From assembly GCF_003970675.1 (NCBI RefSeq), contig NZ_CP034562.1, positions 2,480,001-2,544,000 on the forward strand: DNA of 64,000 bases, read 5' to 3'. Numbering within the stretch: position 1 is the first letter of the stretch; each line of letters starts with the position of its first letter. This DNA comes from Flammeovirga pectinis (GTDB taxonomy: Bacteria > Bacteroidota > Bacteroidia > Cytophagales > Flammeovirgaceae). Under the pieces are notes generated by a model. It did not search any database. It saw nothing but the letters and a program-made list of their open reading frames with translations, and was not told the DNA's origin. Of the stretch, positions 18,071 through 28,275 are shown piece by piece. The translations under genes were made by a program, and so were the position numbers.

Positions 18071-19996
18071 TTAAACTGCTGTTTCTTTCTTGAATAATTC
18101 AACAAAAGCAGGTAATTCTAACATACCAATATCGCCTTCGCCTTTTCTACGTACCGAAACAGAATTTCCTTCCATTTCTTTTTCACCTACAATTAACATG
18201 TAAGGTGTTTTTTGTACTTCAGCATCACGTATCTTACGTCCAATTTTTTCTGCTCTTGCATCTACAGTTCCTGTAAATCCTTCTTCTTCTAACATAGACA
18301 TAACACCATAAGCGTAGTCGTTATATTTATCAGAAACAGGCAACAATGTAAATTGTTCTGGAGCTAACCATAATGGGAAATTACCACCTGTGTGCTCAAT
18401 TAAGATCGCAATAAAACGTTCCATTGAACCAAATGGAGCTCTGTGAATCATAACAGGACGTTTCATAGAATTATCAGAGTCTTTGTACTCTAATTCAAAA
18501 CGTTGTGGTAATTGGTAATCTACTTGGATTGTACCTAATTGCCACGATCTCCCTAATGCATCACGCACCATAAAGTCAAGCTTAGGACCGTAGAATGCTG
18601 CTTCTCCGTACTCAACAACAGTGTTAAGTCCTTTTTCTGCAGCTACTTCTTCAATATCCTTTTCTGCTCTATCCCAATCAGCTTCGTTACCAATATATTT
18701 TGCACGATCTTCTTTATCTCTTAATGAGATTTGTGCCATATAATCTACAAAACCTAAAGATTTGAAGACATACAATACAAGATCAATTACTTTAGAAAAT
18801 TCTTCTTTTACTTGATCTGGACGACAGAATAAGTGAGCATCGTCTTGAGTAAAACCACGTACCCTTGTCAGACCATGTAATTCACCACTTTGCTCATATC
18901 TATATACAGTACCAAATTCAGCTAAACGAATTGGTAAATCTCTGTAAGAGTGAGGGCGTGAACGGTAAATTTCACAGTGATGAGGACAGTTCATTGGTTT
19001 CAATAAATACTCTTCACCTTCGTTTGGAGTACGAATTGGTTGGAATGAATCCTCTCCGTATTTAGCATAGTGACCAGAAGTTACATAAAGATCTTTTGAT
19101 CCAATATGTGGAGTAACCACTTGTTGGTAACCTGCTTTAGCTTGTGCTTTTCTTAAGAAATTTTCTAAACGCTCTCTAAGAGTTGCTCCTTTTGGTAACC
19201 ATAATGGCAAACCAAGACCAACACGTTGAGAGAATGTAAATAAATCAAGTTCTTGACCTACCTTTCTATGATCTCTTTTCTTTGCTTCTTCAACACGTTC
19301 TAAGTATTCATTTAATTCCTTTGCTTTAGGGAATGTAATACCATAAATACGTGTAAGCATTTTATTTTTCTCGTCTCCTCTCCAATAAGCACCAGCTACA
19401 CTAGTTAACTTAATAGCTTTTACAAAGCCTGTATTTGGAATATGAGGTCCACGACATAAATCTGTAAATTCTCCTTGCTTGTAGAAAGTGATTGTACCAT
19501 CTTCTAATCTTTCTAAAAGATCAAGTTTGTAAGGATCTTCTTTTTCTTCAAAATATTTTATGGCATCAGCTTTAGAAACATCAGAACGCAAATACAGGTT
19601 CTTTTTCTTAGCCAATTCTTTCATCTTCTGTTCAACCTTTGGTAAGTCATCAGAAGAGAAATCATAATCCATAAAATCTACATCATAGTAGAAACCATTT
19701 TCGATAGAAGGTCCAATACCTAATTTCACGCCTGGATATAAAGCCTCCAATGCCTCGGCCATCAAGTGAGCTGATGAATGCCAAAATGTAGATTTGCCAT
19801 CCGTATCATTCCACGTTAATAATTTTACATTTGAGTCTGCGGTTAAAGGTCTGGTTGCATCCCAAACTTCACCATTAACCTCAGCGGCTAATACGTTTCT
19901 TGCTAAGCCTTCGCTTATACTTTTTGCAACATCTAAAGAAGTTGCTCCGCTTTCATACTCTCTTACCGAATTATCCGGCAATGTAACTTTAATCAT
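18071..19996 (-). CDS. thrS: Threonine--tRNA ligase
   Basis: 641 residues, full length. It has a TGS domain (1-60), an editing domain with [16 protein letters not shown] (the HxxxH zinc/editing motif) and the second SAD half [16 protein letters not shown]. The class II catalytic core shows [10 protein letters not shown] (zinc Cys and His), the [20 protein letters not shown] motif 2, and motif 3 [18 protein letters not shown]. The anticodon-binding domain (about 540-641) includes the [15 protein letters not shown] segment. It has its own terminator and a long upstream region. I found no T-box or other recognisable leader structure, as expected for Bacteroidota. Confidence 0.97.
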   Translation of the reverse strand: MIKVTLPDNSVREYESGATSLDVAKSISEGLARNVLAAEVNGEVWDATRPLTADSNVKLLTWNDTDGKSTFWHSSAHLMAEALEALYPGVKLGIGPSIENGFYYDVDFMDYDFSSDDLPKVEQKMKELAKKKNLYLRSDVSKADAIKYFEEKEDPYKLDLLERLEDGTITFYKQGEFTDLCRGPHIPNTGFVKAIKLTSVAGAYWRGDEKNKMLTRIYGITFPKAKELNEYLERVEEAKKRDHRKVGQELDLFTFSQRVGLGLPLWLPKGATLRERLENFLRKAQAKAGYQQVVTPHIGSKDLYVTSGHYAKYGEDSFQPIRTPNEGEEYLLKPMNCPHHCEIYRSRPHSYRDLPIRLAEFGTVYRYEQSGELHGLTRVRGFTQDDAHLFCRPDQVKEEFSKVIDLVLYVFKSLGFVDYMAQISLRDKEDRAKYIGNEADWDRAEKDIEEVAAEKGLNTVVEYGEAAFYGPKLDFMVRDALGRSWQLGTIQVDYQLPQRFELEYKDSDNSMKRPVMIHRAPFGSMERFIAILIEHTGGNFPLWLAPEQFTLLPVSDKYNDYAYGVMSMLEEEGFTGTVDARAEKIGRKIRDAEVQKTPYMLIVGEKEMEGNSVSVRRKGEGDIGMLELPAFVELFKKETAV

Positions 19997-20377
19997 TGTG
20001 GTATAAGATTTAAAATGTTATTCTCCCATTTGTGTCCCTACAACTGGCCACAAAATTTGCTGTGAGAATTTTGAATCGCAAGCTACAATTTTACTCGTTT
20101 TAATCACACAAATTATAGAAGAATAAGCGTTAATTAGTCTGTTTTTTATAAAAAATTGTTTAATTATTTCTGATACTTAAGGCAATTACTTGATATCTCA
20201 ATAATTGAACTCGATTAGTTGTTAAACATTTATATAAACCACTAATTTTCTTCAAAAAACGATTTAGAAACTAAAAAGTCATAGTATTCTATTTAACTTT
20301 TGATAAATTCGCGTACATTTTTTTACATACATCAAAATATAATCAAGCTTTAGACACTACGCTATACAGTCAAACAC
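19997..20377. other. 381-bp divergent intergenic region (thrS / AGCS)
   Basis: AT-rich and without an ORF. A near-consensus minus-strand box TAAAATTG (one mismatch to TAnnTTTG) lies 15 nt downstream of a TTTG about 100 bp from thrS; a TAACTTTTG near 20300 could serve the symporter but has one extra T. No riboswitch-like structure was recognised. Confidence 0.4.
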
Positions 20378-22054
20378 ATGCAACATTTAAACGATATTTT
20401 AAGCCTTATAGATAGTTATATTGGTGGGTCCTATTGGTTCGTAGCCTTACTATTACTAACAGGTTTATTTTTTACTGTCTACTTACAATTTCCACAAATT
20501 CGTTTCTTTAAACACGCAATAGATGTGGTTAAAGGTAAATACGACGAAAAAGATGATGAAGGAGACACTTCTCACTTTCAAGCTCTAGCAACTGCTCTTT
20601 CTGGAACAGTTGGAACAGGAAATATTGCAGGTGTAGCACTTGCAATTCATTTAGGTGGACCTGCAGCACTATTTTGGATGGTAGTTACTGCCTTTTTTGG
20701 TATGACAACAAAGTTTGTAGAAGTAACATTATCTCATAAATACAGAGAAAAAACGGCAGATGGTACAATGGCAGGTGGCCCAATGTATTTCATGAAAAAC
20801 AAGCTAAACATGAATTGGATGGCTGTTTTATTTGCTATTGCTACAGTATTATCTTCTTTTGGAACAGGTAATTTACCACAAGTAAATAGTATTGCTTCTT
20901 CTATGTTTGCCACTTTTGGAGTGGAACAATACATTACTGGAGCAGTATTATCTGTAATGTTAGCCTTTGTAATTTTAGGAGGTATTAAGAGAATTGCTTC
21001 GGTAACAGAAAAATTAGTTCCGATTATGGCTGTCATCTATTTTATTGGATGTCTAGCAGTTATTTTCTATAATTTTGAAAATATTCCTAGTTCAATTGCA
21101 AGAGTAGTAGGTGATATTTTTAGCGGTACATCTGCAACAGGTGGTTTCTTAGGTGCAACATTAGCTTTTGCTTTTAATAGAGGTGTCAATAGAGGGTTAT
21201 TCTCTAATGAGGCAGGACAAGGTTCTGCTCCGATTGCTCACGCATCTGCAAAAACAAAGGAGCCTGTATCAGAAGGTATGGTTGCTATTTTAGAACCATT
21301 TATAGATACAATTGTTATCTGTAGTTTAACAGGTTTAGCATTGCTTTCATCAAATGTTTGGAGAGAAAAAGTTGACAATACTTTTCAACAAACAGATATG
21401 CAAGTTTTAAATACAGTTTACGACGATAGCAAAAACAACCCTAATAACGACAGAGAGAAGTTAGCTTATCATATTAGTGGAGAAGAAACTCTTCCTGTTT
21501 TTGATGGAGAGTTAAATGTTGTAAACGGTACAATAAAAAATACAGTTACTTTAATTCATGCTCGTTCTCTTGCTGAGGATGTAAAAGTTACTTATCAAGG
21601 ACAGCCTTATTCTGGCCATCTAAAAGTAACTAAAGGTAAAGTACAATGGAAAGATGGGTTAGTAATAACAGGTAAATCTTTAATACATAGTGCTCCTCTT
21701 ACAAGTTTAGCATTTAGTAGAAGTTATTTTGGAGAATATGGTAAATACATTGTAACAATAGGTCTTTTACTCTTTGCCTTCTCAACGGCTATTTCTTGGT
21801 CGTACTATGGAGATAGAGCCATGACTTTCTTATTTGGAAGTGCTTCTGTTAAGTATTTTAGAATTGTATATGTTGGAGCTTTCTTTATCGGATCTTTTGC
21901 AGATACTACTATAATTTGGACTCTCTCGGGCATTACAATTGCTCTAATGACTATTCCTAACCTTATTGGTTTATTAATTTTAAGGAAAGACATGAAAGAT
22001 AGTTTAAATACTTATTGGGATCATATGGAAAATAAATTCGGCATCAAGAGATAG
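20378..22054 (+). CDS. AGCS-family Na+:alanine/glycine symporter with large insert
   Basis: 558 residues, longer than the usual ~450-480. Family marks are [41 protein letters not shown] and, most clearly, [30 protein letters not shown] split over residues ~268-297, then [11 protein letters not shown]. About ten hydrophobic segments are visible. Between the helices at ~310-326 and ~455-470 there is a polar insert of about 115 residues (328-440) rich in beta strands ([30 protein letters not shown]), probably folded outside the membrane. It imports small neutral amino acids with Na+. It converges on the AraC gene at a bidirectional terminator. Confidence 0.92.
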   Translation: MQHLNDILSLIDSYIGGSYWFVALLLLTGLFFTVYLQFPQIRFFKHAIDVVKGKYDEKDDEGDTSHFQALATALSGTVGTGNIAGVALAIHLGGPAALFWMVVTAFFGMTTKFVEVTLSHKYREKTADGTMAGGPMYFMKNKLNMNWMAVLFAIATVLSSFGTGNLPQVNSIASSMFATFGVEQYITGAVLSVMLAFVILGGIKRIASVTEKLVPIMAVIYFIGCLAVIFYNFENIPSSIARVVGDIFSGTSATGGFLGATLAFAFNRGVNRGLFSNEAGQGSAPIAHASAKTKEPVSEGMVAILEPFIDTIVICSLTGLALLSSNVWREKVDNTFQQTDMQVLNTVYDDSKNNPNNDREKLAYHISGEETLPVFDGELNVVNGTIKNTVTLIHARSLAEDVKVTYQGQPYSGHLKVTKGKVQWKDGLVITGKSLIHSAPLTSLAFSRSYFGEYGKYIVTIGLLLFAFSTAISWSYYGDRAMTFLFGSASVKYFRIVYVGAFFIGSFADTTIIWTLSGITIALMTIPNLIGLLILRKDMKDSLNTYWDHMENKFGIKR

Positions 22055-22078
22055 CATAATTTATATCTACAAATACAG

Positions 22079-22112
22079 AGAGGTTCTATTGATTAAATTC
22101 GATAGAACCTCT
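22079..22112. terminator. Bidirectional terminator between the symporter and araC-type genes
   Basis: Perfect 11-bp stem AGAGGTTCTAT/ATAGAACCTCT with a 12-nt loop. A T-run follows on the plus strand and an A-rich run precedes it, serving both convergent genes. Confidence 0.85.
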
Positions 22113-22113
22113 T

Positions 22114-23115
22114 TTATTTTTGAAACTTTTGAGCTATATCTTTTGGTGAATAGCCAAATTTATTTTTAAAAGCCAAAGAAAATTTTGACACCCTAGAAAA
22201 ACCTAACTTCCTTGATACCTCTGTAATTGAATAAGATTGAGACGTTAATAATATACGCGATGTTTCTAATTTATAATCTAAATGGAATTTATGAACTGAA
22301 GTACCAAAAACACTATTAAAATCTCGTTTAAGCTTAGATACTGATATCCCATACTGTTTACTTAAATCTGTTAATGAAGGAGTTTTAACATTCAACGATA
22401 GTAACTCATTTTTTATAGTTGACATTAAAATTAAATCATCAGGATGAATAGTTTGATTTGGTTTTTCTAAACGTTCTCGATCAATAACTCTATCTAAAAA
22501 ATACGCTAAGCATTCAATCACTTTTGAAACGATAATACCATTTTTTAATATTCTTGATCCATGCTCTTGATTCATTATTTCTTTTAAAGATAAATACACC
22601 TTTAACGGAACGATATCAAAAACTGCCCATGGATTTTCTTTGTTAAAGACTTCTCCAATATAATTTGCTAAAAAAGACAACTTGTTATGATAATAATCTT
22701 TGGAAATTCTTACTGAAACCCATTCAGCTACATCTCCTACTTTATAATTGATTATTAATGGTATTCCAGTTGAGTAAATTGACATTCCGTTATCGTTACT
22801 TTGATAGTCATATACATCATCTAATAGCTGTATAGTATCACTCGCTTTATAATTGAACTTGAAATAAATATAATTATCAATTTCACTCCCTTTTACAATA
22901 TATTCAGTATCAACAAAGAATTTTATTTTATGAATTATTATTTCAATCCCATCAAATGGCTGAAGAACGTTGAAGGTTAAGTTTAATGAAGAATTTTCAA
23001 CTACTATCTGATTATCAACAGTTTTCACATTATAAATTTCTTCTAACTGCCTAAATAAGGTAGTTGACGAACCTTGAATAAATTCTATTCTTTCACTCAT
23101 AGTCATTTTGATCAA
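22114..23115 (-). CDS. AraC-family transcriptional regulator
   Basis: 333 residues. The C-terminal ~100 residues form the double helix-turn-helix of AraC/XylS proteins: LTDLSKQYGISVSKLKRDFNSVFGTSVHKFHLDYKLETSRILL split over two helices, then SITEVSRKLGFSRVSKFSLAFKNKFGYSPKDI. The N-terminal ~220 residues are an uncharacterised sensor region without a recognisable cupin motif. It is divergent from the DUF1254 gene across 108 bp, so it is likely that gene's regulator. The inducer is unknown. Met1 and Met4 are both possible starts. Confidence 0.9.
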   Translation of the reverse strand: MIKMTMSERIEFIQGSSTTLFRQLEEIYNVKTVDNQIVVENSSLNLTFNVLQPFDGIEIIIHKIKFFVDTEYIVKGSEIDNYIYFKFNYKASDTIQLLDDVYDYQSNDNGMSIYSTGIPLIINYKVGDVAEWVSVRISKDYYHNKLSFLANYIGEVFNKENPWAVFDIVPLKVYLSLKEIMNQEHGSRILKNGIIVSKVIECLAYFLDRVIDRERLEKPNQTIHPDDLILMSTIKNELLSLNVKTPSLTDLSKQYGISVSKLKRDFNSVFGTSVHKFHLDYKLETSRILLTSQSYSITEVSRKLGFSRVSKFSLAFKNKFGYSPKDIAQKFQK

Positions 23116-23223
23116 TTTGAGCTTATTCGTGCCCTTTTATGAACTAATTAAAGAAAAACACATACTAAGATAAGCGTTAATAAAAATAGAATTAATTATT
23201 CATTTAATCACTACAAAAAGGTT

Positions 23224-24639
23224 ATGAAAAAAACTATATTTTCTATTTTAATTGGACTCATGTCAACACTTAGTTTTGCTCAATTTGAATCCAATAACGG
23301 CGTACCAACCAAACAAGAAAGCAACGCATTATATGATCAGATGGACTTACAAAGAGCTACACAACTCTATTTATGGGCCATACCAACTATTGGAGAAAAA
23401 GGTTGGGAAAACGCAAATATTGATGCAGGAGCTAGTAACGATGGGCAATTTGTACTTTACACCGGAAGAGAAGGAGTAGCTGGTATATTAACTCCAAACC
23501 AAACTGTGCAGTATGTAATTGCCTTTTATGATTTCAATAAATTAGGACCTGCTGTTTGGGAAATACCTAAAGGAAAAACTGCGGGCTACGTTGCTGATGC
23601 TTGGCAAAGACCAATTATTGATTGCGGTATAACTGGTAATGATAAAGGGCAAGGCACTAAATTATTAGTTATAGGACCAGGACAAGATGTACCAAGCGAC
23701 ACTAAAGGGTACACTGTTGTGCATTGCCCTACTTCAATTGTTTGGTTTGGTACTAGAAATATGGAAGTTGACCAGAAAGAAAGACGTAGAGTAAATAATG
23801 AATTCACTGCTTACCCACTAGATCAACCCAATCTTAAAGGTAGACCAATGCTAGAAAAAAAAGGGGATGCTTTTATTCAAGCTCAACCTCACGGTATGTT
23901 ATTTTGGGAAAATCTAAATGAAGTAATTCAAAGAGAAGTTGTACAAGAAAGAGATCGCTTTTTCTTAGCAATGCTTAAAAATTTAGGTATTGAGAAAGGG
24001 AAACCTTTTTTACCAAACGAGCGTCAAAAAAGAATTCTTATTGAAGGTGAAAAACTAGGATACCAAATGGCTATCAATAACTCTTTCCGCAAAAGGGTTG
24101 AGAAAGGAATTTGGTGGGATGATCCTTCTAATAACTGGAGAGTTGCACTTGTAAATAATGCCAATCAAAAAACTGAGTACTATGATCAATTAGATGAAAG
24201 AGCCTCTTGGTTTCATGAAGCAATTGGTTCTACAAATGCAATGGTTTGTTCAAAGCCAGGTCCAGGTTCTGTTTATGTAGGACAATATTATGATGAAAAC
24301 AACAAAGGCTTTGATGGTGGTGGAAATTATATTTTACATATACCAAAAGATGTTCCTGCTAGTCAATTTTGGTCTGTTTGCATTTATGAATCACATAATA
24401 GAATTTTAATTCCTAATGGAACTGATAAGTCAGAAGTAAATTCGAGTAATAATCTAGTCCAGAATAAAGATGGTTCTTTCGATGTTTTCATTGGACCAAA
24501 TTGCCCTAAAGGAATGGAGAAAAATTGGGTTAAAACTTTAGAGGGTCAAAATTGGTTTACATACTTTAGAATTTATGGACCTCAACAAGCTTGGTTTGAT
24601 AAAACATGGAAGCTTGATAACATCAAAGAAAATAAATAG
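23224..24639 (+). CDS. DUF1254/DUF1214-domain secreted protein
   Basis: 471 residues with a Sec signal peptide (FSILIGLMSTLSFAQ). The N-terminal half matches DUF1254 (RATQLYLWAIPTIGEKGW, NQTVQYVIAFYDFNKLGPAV) and the C-terminal third matches DUF1214 (NYILHIPKDVPASQFWSVCIY, IGPNCPKGMEKNW, TYFRIYGPQQAWFDKTWKL). Proteins of this kind are widespread in marine and soil bacteria and have no settled function. It stands alone with a hairpin downstream and a divergent AraC regulator upstream, which suggests substrate-induced expression. Confidence 0.88.
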   Translation: MKKTIFSILIGLMSTLSFAQFESNNGVPTKQESNALYDQMDLQRATQLYLWAIPTIGEKGWENANIDAGASNDGQFVLYTGREGVAGILTPNQTVQYVIAFYDFNKLGPAVWEIPKGKTAGYVADAWQRPIIDCGITGNDKGQGTKLLVIGPGQDVPSDTKGYTVVHCPTSIVWFGTRNMEVDQKERRRVNNEFTAYPLDQPNLKGRPMLEKKGDAFIQAQPHGMLFWENLNEVIQREVVQERDRFFLAMLKNLGIEKGKPFLPNERQKRILIEGEKLGYQMAINNSFRKRVEKGIWWDDPSNNWRVALVNNANQKTEYYDQLDERASWFHEAIGSTNAMVCSKPGPGSVYVGQYYDENNKGFDGGGNYILHIPKDVPASQFWSVCIYESHNRILIPNGTDKSEVNSSNNLVQNKDGSFDVFIGPNCPKGMEKNWVKTLEGQNWFTYFRIYGPQQAWFDKTWKLDNIKENK

Positions 24640-24646
24640 CAAAAAA

Positions 24647-24681
24647 GAAACGCCCAATATCTAATCGATATTGAGCGTTTC
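24647..24681 (+). terminator. Hairpin after the DUF1254 gene
   Basis: 14-bp stem with one mismatch (24647-24660 with 24668-24681), 8 bp past the stop codon. The following T-tract is weak. The next ~200 bp to the mutS2 terminator show nothing I can identify. Confidence 0.65.
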
Positions 24682-24893
24682 AACTTTATGAGTAACATAA
24701 AGCACGTAAACATGAGGCTAATCATGCTCACGATTTCAACCAGCTATGAAGTCCAAAGGATAGAAACATAATTTCATCTTTTGGTATTCAAATATATAAT
24801 ATTTTTTAAACAATACCTTTTAATTGTTAATAAGATTTTAATAATGAATGTTAATTTTTCTTGTTAAAGTATAAAATTAGCTTCAAAAAAAAA

Positions 24894-24919
24894 GAAGTTG
24901 TACAACACTGTACAACTTC
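24894..24919 (-). terminator. Terminator after mutS2
   Basis: Perfect 11-bp stem GAAGTTGTACA/TGTACAACTTC with a 4-nt loop, followed on the minus strand by nine T residues. Confidence 0.92.
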
Positions 24920-24925
24920 CTTCTA

Positions 24926-27340
24926 TTATCTCAATGTAACAACAGTCACTCCTGCTCCACCTCTATCTGGGTGATCATCTGCTACATTTTTAATTCCTTT
25001 AAATGTTCTAAGGTGATTACGAACCACCTCTCTTAAAGCTCCTGTACCTTTGCCATGTACAATCCTTACAGAAGTTTCTCCAAGCATAATTGCTGAATCC
25101 ATAAAGTCATCTAAATCATACATTACCTCTTCAGCTCTTTTTCCTCTAAGGTCAAGTTGAGATTTAAAATCGACTCTTTTTTGCGTTATGCTAGAAGCTG
25201 CACTAACACCAATTGATTTTTCTCGAACTTCTTTTCTAAATTCTTTCTTACTAATTCGTTCAAGGCGATTTAACTTCACTTTCGTTCTTAAATCACCAAT
25301 TATAATTTCAGCTTCTTTAGGTGATAAAGAAATAACTTCGCCAATAGTTGGTTGTCCTTTTACTCGAACAGCATCACCGATGGTAATTGTCCCCCCTATC
25401 ACTTCGTAAGAAACCTCTTCCTTTTTAGCTTTATCATTGCCTTTTGTTGGCTGATTACTTACTCTAAAGTTTTCCATGTTTTGACGAAGCTTTTTAGTTT
25501 TCTCCTTTTCAGCATTCGACTCACGGATTTCTTTAATAGTATGTTCAATCTTTTTATTAGCAGTATCTAAAACCTTTTGAGCGTCTTCTCTTGCTTTATT
25601 TATAATTGATTGCTTCTTATTCTGAAGCTCTATTGATCTTATTTCAAATTTTTCTTTGGCAGATTTTAATTTCTGTTCTAAACGACGTACCTCACTATTC
25701 TTCTGAGAAAATTCCTTCTTCTCTTCTTCAAGATTACGAAGTAATTCTTCCATATTAATCTTTTTACGCCCTGCCTTATGTCGTGCTATATTAACTACCT
25801 TTTTAGGCAAGCCAATTTTTTGTGCAATTTCTAAAGCAAACGAACTACCTGGCTGGCCTTGCTCTAATTTATACAGTGGTTGTAGTTTCTCAACATCGTA
25901 ACGCATTGCTCCATTTTGTAAACCAACCTCTTTTTCTGCATAAAATTTCAGGTTAGCGTAGTGAGTTGTAATACAACCCCACATTTGCTGACGGTTCATT
26001 TGTTCTAAAATTGATTCTGCAATCACTCCACCTAATTCTGGTTCAGTTCCAGACCCAAATTCATCAATGGTTATCAAAGATTTCTCACTACCCTTTGTTA
26101 GCATTGCTCTCATATTTGTTAGATGAGAAGAATAGGTAGATAAGTCATTTTCTAATGATTGATCATCGCCATAATCCATCATTATATCTTCAAAAATACC
26201 CATTTTAGATCCTTCTACCATTGGTACTAACATTCCACATTGGAACATGTATTGTACCAAAGCAACTGTTTGCATGGCAATTGATTTACCTCCTGCATTC
26301 GGTCCAGAAATAATCAAGATTCTACCACGTTCCTCGTCAAGTTCAATTTTCTGACGTACTACTTGATCTTGTTTACTTTGTTCCATAAACGACCAAAGTA
26401 AAAGTGGATGAGCAACATGATACCATGCAATTAAAGGCTCGTCTACAATTACAGGTTTAATTGATTCCTGAATCATTGCAAAATTTGCTTTTGCATTAAT
26501 AAAATCAATAATTCCTAAGTAATTATTTCCTTTTTTAAGTCCAGGTATTTGAGGTCTAATTTTATTAGTAATCTCAGTAAGAATACGAATAACTTCTTGT
26601 CGCTCTCTTAACTCAAGATCCTTAATTGAATTATTGAGTTGTAATAATTCTTGCGGCTCAATAAAAACTGTTTGCCCTGTAGATGATGCATCATGAACAA
26701 AACCCGTAACATGTCTTTTATGTTCTGCAGGAACTGGAACAACAATACGGCCTTCTCTTAAAGTAGGAATTGCATCATCTTTTGCATAACCACTTTTTTT
26801 CATCTGCTGTAAAACAGATGCTGTACGTGATCTTAAACTAGATAATTCTTTAAGTAATGCTTTCCTTATTTGTACTAATTCTGGAGATGCATTATCTCTA
26901 ATTTTTCCTTTATCATCTAATATCATGTCGATATCAGATAAAATCATAGGATTAAACTCTACTACTTCGCTCACTCTAACCAATTCTGGGTATAGTGTCG
27001 GGTCTGCAGTATTAAAGAAAGTAAGACAATCTTTTAAAGTTGTAAAAGCTGTTTTTAAATCAAACAGTTCATCTTCTAATAGAAAAGCGTTTATTATTTC
27101 AGCTTTATCAAGGTAGTTTTCTACGTCAATAAACCCAGAATGAGGGAAAGATTCTCCCGAAGCATAAATACGTACACACTCATCTACTTGAGCAATACGT
27201 TGTCTAATAAAACGAGGATCAGAAGTAAAACGCATTTTATCTACATAACTACGCCCAACTGCTCCATTACATTTATCCTTTAAAATTTCTCTCAGTTTAT
27301 CGAAACCAAGTTTCTCTTCTAAATTTACTGGATATAACAT
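24926..27340 (-). CDS. mutS2: Endonuclease MutS2 / ribosome-rescue ATPase
   Basis: 804 residues, the usual length. It lacks the mismatch-recognition domains of MutS. Visible: the lever/clamp region, ABC ATPase Walker A ISGPNAGGKSIAMQTVALVQ, the Q-loop/signature region DDQSLENDLSTYSSHLTNM, Walker B SLITIDEFGSGTEPELGG, HYANLK, a coiled-coil (~520-620), a KOW-like segment, and a C-terminal Smr domain (LDLRGKRAEEVMYDLDDF, VRIVHGKGTGALREVVRNHL). The family is linked to suppression of recombination and to splitting of collided ribosomes. It is a monocistronic unit with a strong terminator. Confidence 0.95.
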   Translation of the reverse strand: MLYPVNLEEKLGFDKLREILKDKCNGAVGRSYVDKMRFTSDPRFIRQRIAQVDECVRIYASGESFPHSGFIDVENYLDKAEIINAFLLEDELFDLKTAFTTLKDCLTFFNTADPTLYPELVRVSEVVEFNPMILSDIDMILDDKGKIRDNASPELVQIRKALLKELSSLRSRTASVLQQMKKSGYAKDDAIPTLREGRIVVPVPAEHKRHVTGFVHDASSTGQTVFIEPQELLQLNNSIKDLELRERQEVIRILTEITNKIRPQIPGLKKGNNYLGIIDFINAKANFAMIQESIKPVIVDEPLIAWYHVAHPLLLWSFMEQSKQDQVVRQKIELDEERGRILIISGPNAGGKSIAMQTVALVQYMFQCGMLVPMVEGSKMGIFEDIMMDYGDDQSLENDLSTYSSHLTNMRAMLTKGSEKSLITIDEFGSGTEPELGGVIAESILEQMNRQQMWGCITTHYANLKFYAEKEVGLQNGAMRYDVEKLQPLYKLEQGQPGSSFALEIAQKIGLPKKVVNIARHKAGRKKINMEELLRNLEEEKKEFSQKNSEVRRLEQKLKSAKEKFEIRSIELQNKKQSIINKAREDAQKVLDTANKKIEHTIKEIRESNAEKEKTKKLRQNMENFRVSNQPTKGNDKAKKEEVSYEVIGGTITIGDAVRVKGQPTIGEVISLSPKEAEIIIGDLRTKVKLNRLERISKKEFRKEVREKSIGVSAASSITQKRVDFKSQLDLRGKRAEEVMYDLDDFMDSAIMLGETSVRIVHGKGTGALREVVRNHLRTFKGIKNVADDHPDRGGAGVTVVTLR

Positions 27341-27520
27341 TTATATATTTTGAATTATAAGTAACCACTACTAGCTACTTCTTAGTATCATAATTTGAAA
27401 TTGCACCTTATTGTAAAGATTGATAACTAAAAGATAGATCAATTGATTTAAAAAAGTACAAAGTATTTTTAACTGTGTGCACAAAGATCATAAATTGAAA
27501 CGAATTTATAAAGCACAAAA

Positions 27521-27540
27521 AAGGACTCCAACGAGCCCTT
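27521..27540 (-). terminator. Terminator after the DUF3109 gene
   Basis: 8-bp stem with a 4-nt loop; the imperfect position becomes a G-U pair on the minus strand. A TTTTT tract follows. Confidence 0.8.
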
Positions 27541-27546
27541 CTTCAA

Positions 27547-28125
27547 TTATCTTAAATTTTCTTTCATATCTTCAATCTCCTTCTCCAATTTAGCATACCA
27601 TTCTGCACCATATTTAGCTGTAAATGGTCCTTTTAAAAACTTGTAGACAGGAACTTTTAATTCTTTACCTAAAACACAAGCGTCAGAACAAATTTCCCAA
27701 CGGTCATAATTAACAGCGTCGTAAGCATCATATTTTGTAATTCTTGCTGGGTAAAGATAACAGGAGATAGGTTTTCTATATTCAATCTTTTTATCAAGAA
27801 ATGCTTTCTCAATAGCACAATGTAAATACTTTTTATCATCGTAGATTGCGTATGCACATTCTCTATTATTAATAGTAGGTGTAGAAAAATCGCCTTCAAA
27901 GTCTTTAATATACTTCCCTTGTTTTTCTACTTCTGCAATACCTTCTGGAGACATGTAAGGCTTAACCTTTTCATATACAGATTCAATTTGTTCTAGTTCA
28001 TCTTCGTTTAGAGGAGCACCTAAGTCACCTTCAACGCAACATGCACCTTTACACTTATCAAGATTACAAACAAATTCTTCCGACATCATGTCGTCACTCA
28101 ATACTACTTTATCTACTACAATCAT
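27547..28125 (-). CDS. DUF3109-family cysteine-cluster protein
   Basis: 192 residues from the start I prefer. The conserved DUF3109 pattern is present: VCNLDKCKGACCVEGDLGAPL, NNRECAYAIYDD, HCAIEKAF, KPISCYLYPARI, EICSDACVLGKELKVPVY. The eight or so Cys residues resemble the zinc/iron-sulfur CxxxCxxxCC type. Members are common in Bacteroidota and have no assigned function. I moved the start to Met23 of the longer frame (28191), because MIVVDKVVLSDD is the usual family beginning and the extra 22 residues look like leader. It stands alone between terminators. Confidence 0.88.
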   Translation of the reverse strand: MIVVDKVVLSDDMMSEEFVCNLDKCKGACCVEGDLGAPLNEDELEQIESVYEKVKPYMSPEGIAEVEKQGKYIKDFEGDFSTPTINNRECAYAIYDDKKYLHCAIEKAFLDKKIEYRKPISCYLYPARITKYDAYDAVNYDRWEICSDACVLGKELKVPVYKFLKGPFTAKYGAEWYAKLEKEIEDMKENLR

Positions 28126-28224
28126 TTTCTTTCTAGTGCTTAATTTTTTTCTGAGTACAAAAAACGTATTTATTTGATAAACAAACGACAATTATCTCGT
28201 TAACTTTTGAAAAGGCATAAAAAA

Positions 28225-28251
28225 AGGTGGATAAGTTAAACTCATCCACCT
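28225..28251 (-). terminator. Terminator after dapD
   Basis: 12-bp stem (28225-28236 with 28240-28251) with one G-U on the minus strand and a tight 3-nt loop, followed by TTTTTT. Confidence 0.88.
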
Positions 28252-28275
28252 AAATATTCTATTAGAAGTTTCTAA

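Noticed and set aside
19997-20100. T-box or amino-acid riboswitch upstream of thrS
   Set aside because: No specifier loop, T-box consensus or terminator/antiterminator pair; T-boxes are not expected in this phylum.
24682-24790. Possible structured RNA between the DUF1254 terminator and mutS2
   Set aside because: Only short imperfect complementarity, no promoter box and no similarity to a known RNA family.
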